Assembly: GCA_011033025.1 (NCBI GenBank)
Contig: WFMF01000242.1
Span: forward strand, 124,001 to 188,000
DNA from: Beroe forskalii
Taxonomy: Eukaryota; Ctenophora; Nuda; Beroida; Beroidae
DNA length: 64,000 nt
Direction of reading: 5' to 3'
Part shown: positions 63,599-64,000 of the stretch, in pieces
Position numbering within the stretch: position 1 is the stretch's first letter
How the letters are laid out: each line of letters begins with the position of its first letter
Notes under the pieces: model-generated
Databases searched by the model: none
Told to the model about the DNA's origin: nothing
Seen by the model: the letters and a program-made list of their open reading frames with translations, nothing else
Made by a program: the position numbers and the translations under genes

Positions 63599-64000
63599 TT
63601 TTTTTTTTTTTTTTTTTTTTTTGTTGCAATGTTCACTGTCCGCCTCCCCCGCCACGCGTGGGGAGTTGGCAGCTCTCCATAGCAGAGAGCTCTGCTGGAA
63701 CCCACCTGGCATGCGCTACTAGTTTGCCTAGTACCCCTTACCTGGGATGCCAGATGATGGCATCTTTACAGATGCCAATTGAGTCGGGGGCGCCCCTCGG
63801 AGATTGACTACCTTGGTCCCTGTGGTAAGTGGCCTCCTGGGCCTTAACCTACAACCATCGACTTCTATGGCTCTGATGGCGAGTTGTGCTGGTTTAAGAT
63901 TTATTGTTATTGTAGAGTATTTGTATGGTGTGTTGGGTTTGTATGTTCGTACCGTCGTTTGTTGCGGAGGAGTTAGTTATATGCCGGCGCACGTGCCGCG
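63599..64000 (-). repeat. poly(A)-tailed short element fused to the LINE
   Basis: On the - strand, GC-rich sequence containing CCAGCAGAGCTCTCTGCTAT and GAGAGCTGCCAACTCCCC ends in CATTGCAAC and A24 (63599-63622), then runs straight into the LINE reverse transcriptase frame. A diverged relative, CCAGTAGAACTCTCTGCTGT with TTTTGCACC and A8, is at 33130-33210 (- strand). It looks like a SINE or LINE 5' region with its own poly(A). Confidence 0.55.

Overview
The window is animal (metazoan) nuclear DNA. Protein genes are split by GT-AG introns of 100 bp to over 6 kb, the gene families are typical of animals (RGS-PX sorting nexin, syntaxin, stomatin, rhodopsin-class GPCR, SDR16C dehydrogenase), and the spaces are packed with AT-rich intron or intergenic sequence, hAT, TTAA-flanked and LINE elements, minisatellites and foldback elements. 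A run of exactly 100 N marks a scaffold join. The species cannot be named from sequence alone. A non-bilaterian marine animal (ctenophore or cnidarian) fits best, because several intact genes lie inside introns of other genes and several single-exon ORFs have a 3' splice-site-like AG just before the ATG; that placement is inference.

Layout. 1-20.3 kb: the 3' two-thirds of an SNX13-type (RGS-PX1) sorting nexin on the + strand, 13 visible exons (566 codons). Its introns hold an unknown TATA-driven gene (1.4-2.1 kb, +), a class A GPCR (3.4-4.3 kb, +), a stomatin (5.4-6.1 kb, -) and a Kazal-Ig-VWD extracellular protein gene (13.8-16.7 kb, -). 20.3-26 kb: gene-poor, with a cluster of short hairpin/foldback elements. 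26.0-34.4 kb: the 3' half of a syntaxin gene on the - strand; its last intron contains a hAT transposase gene (28.8-32.4 kb, +). 34.6-36.8 kb: a single-exon membrane protein carrying a C-terminal polysaccharide pyruvyl transferase domain. A second copy lies inverted at 49.1-51.3 kb; that copied segment includes an antisense copy of a syntaxin exon and ends in a 31-nt poly(A) on its sense strand. 40.4-42.2 kb: a TTAA-flanked element carrying a decayed P2X7-type C-terminal domain. 42.4-45.2 kb: poor-quality sequence, a dimeric satellite and terminal-inverted-repeat elements. 46.6-47.5 kb: an SDR16C dehydrogenase. 54.5-59.3 kb: a composite element with a RanBP2-type zinc-finger ORF and a 2.75-kb near-palindrome built from GGCGCCGATC arrays and telomere-like repeats. 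60.9-63.6 kb: a 5'-truncated LINE with reverse transcriptase and RNase H.

The most striking pattern is that many introns of the sorting nexin and syntaxin genes begin or end in tandem repeats, and in several of these the repeat unit itself contains the exon edge plus the splice site. The extreme case is a 45-bp unit repeated about 40 times at 8.3-10.1 kb, so that nearly every copy carries the same in-frame donor. Similar arrays carry duplicated donors at 12.3, 12.9 and 17.7 kb and duplicated acceptors at 17.5 and 26.1 kb.
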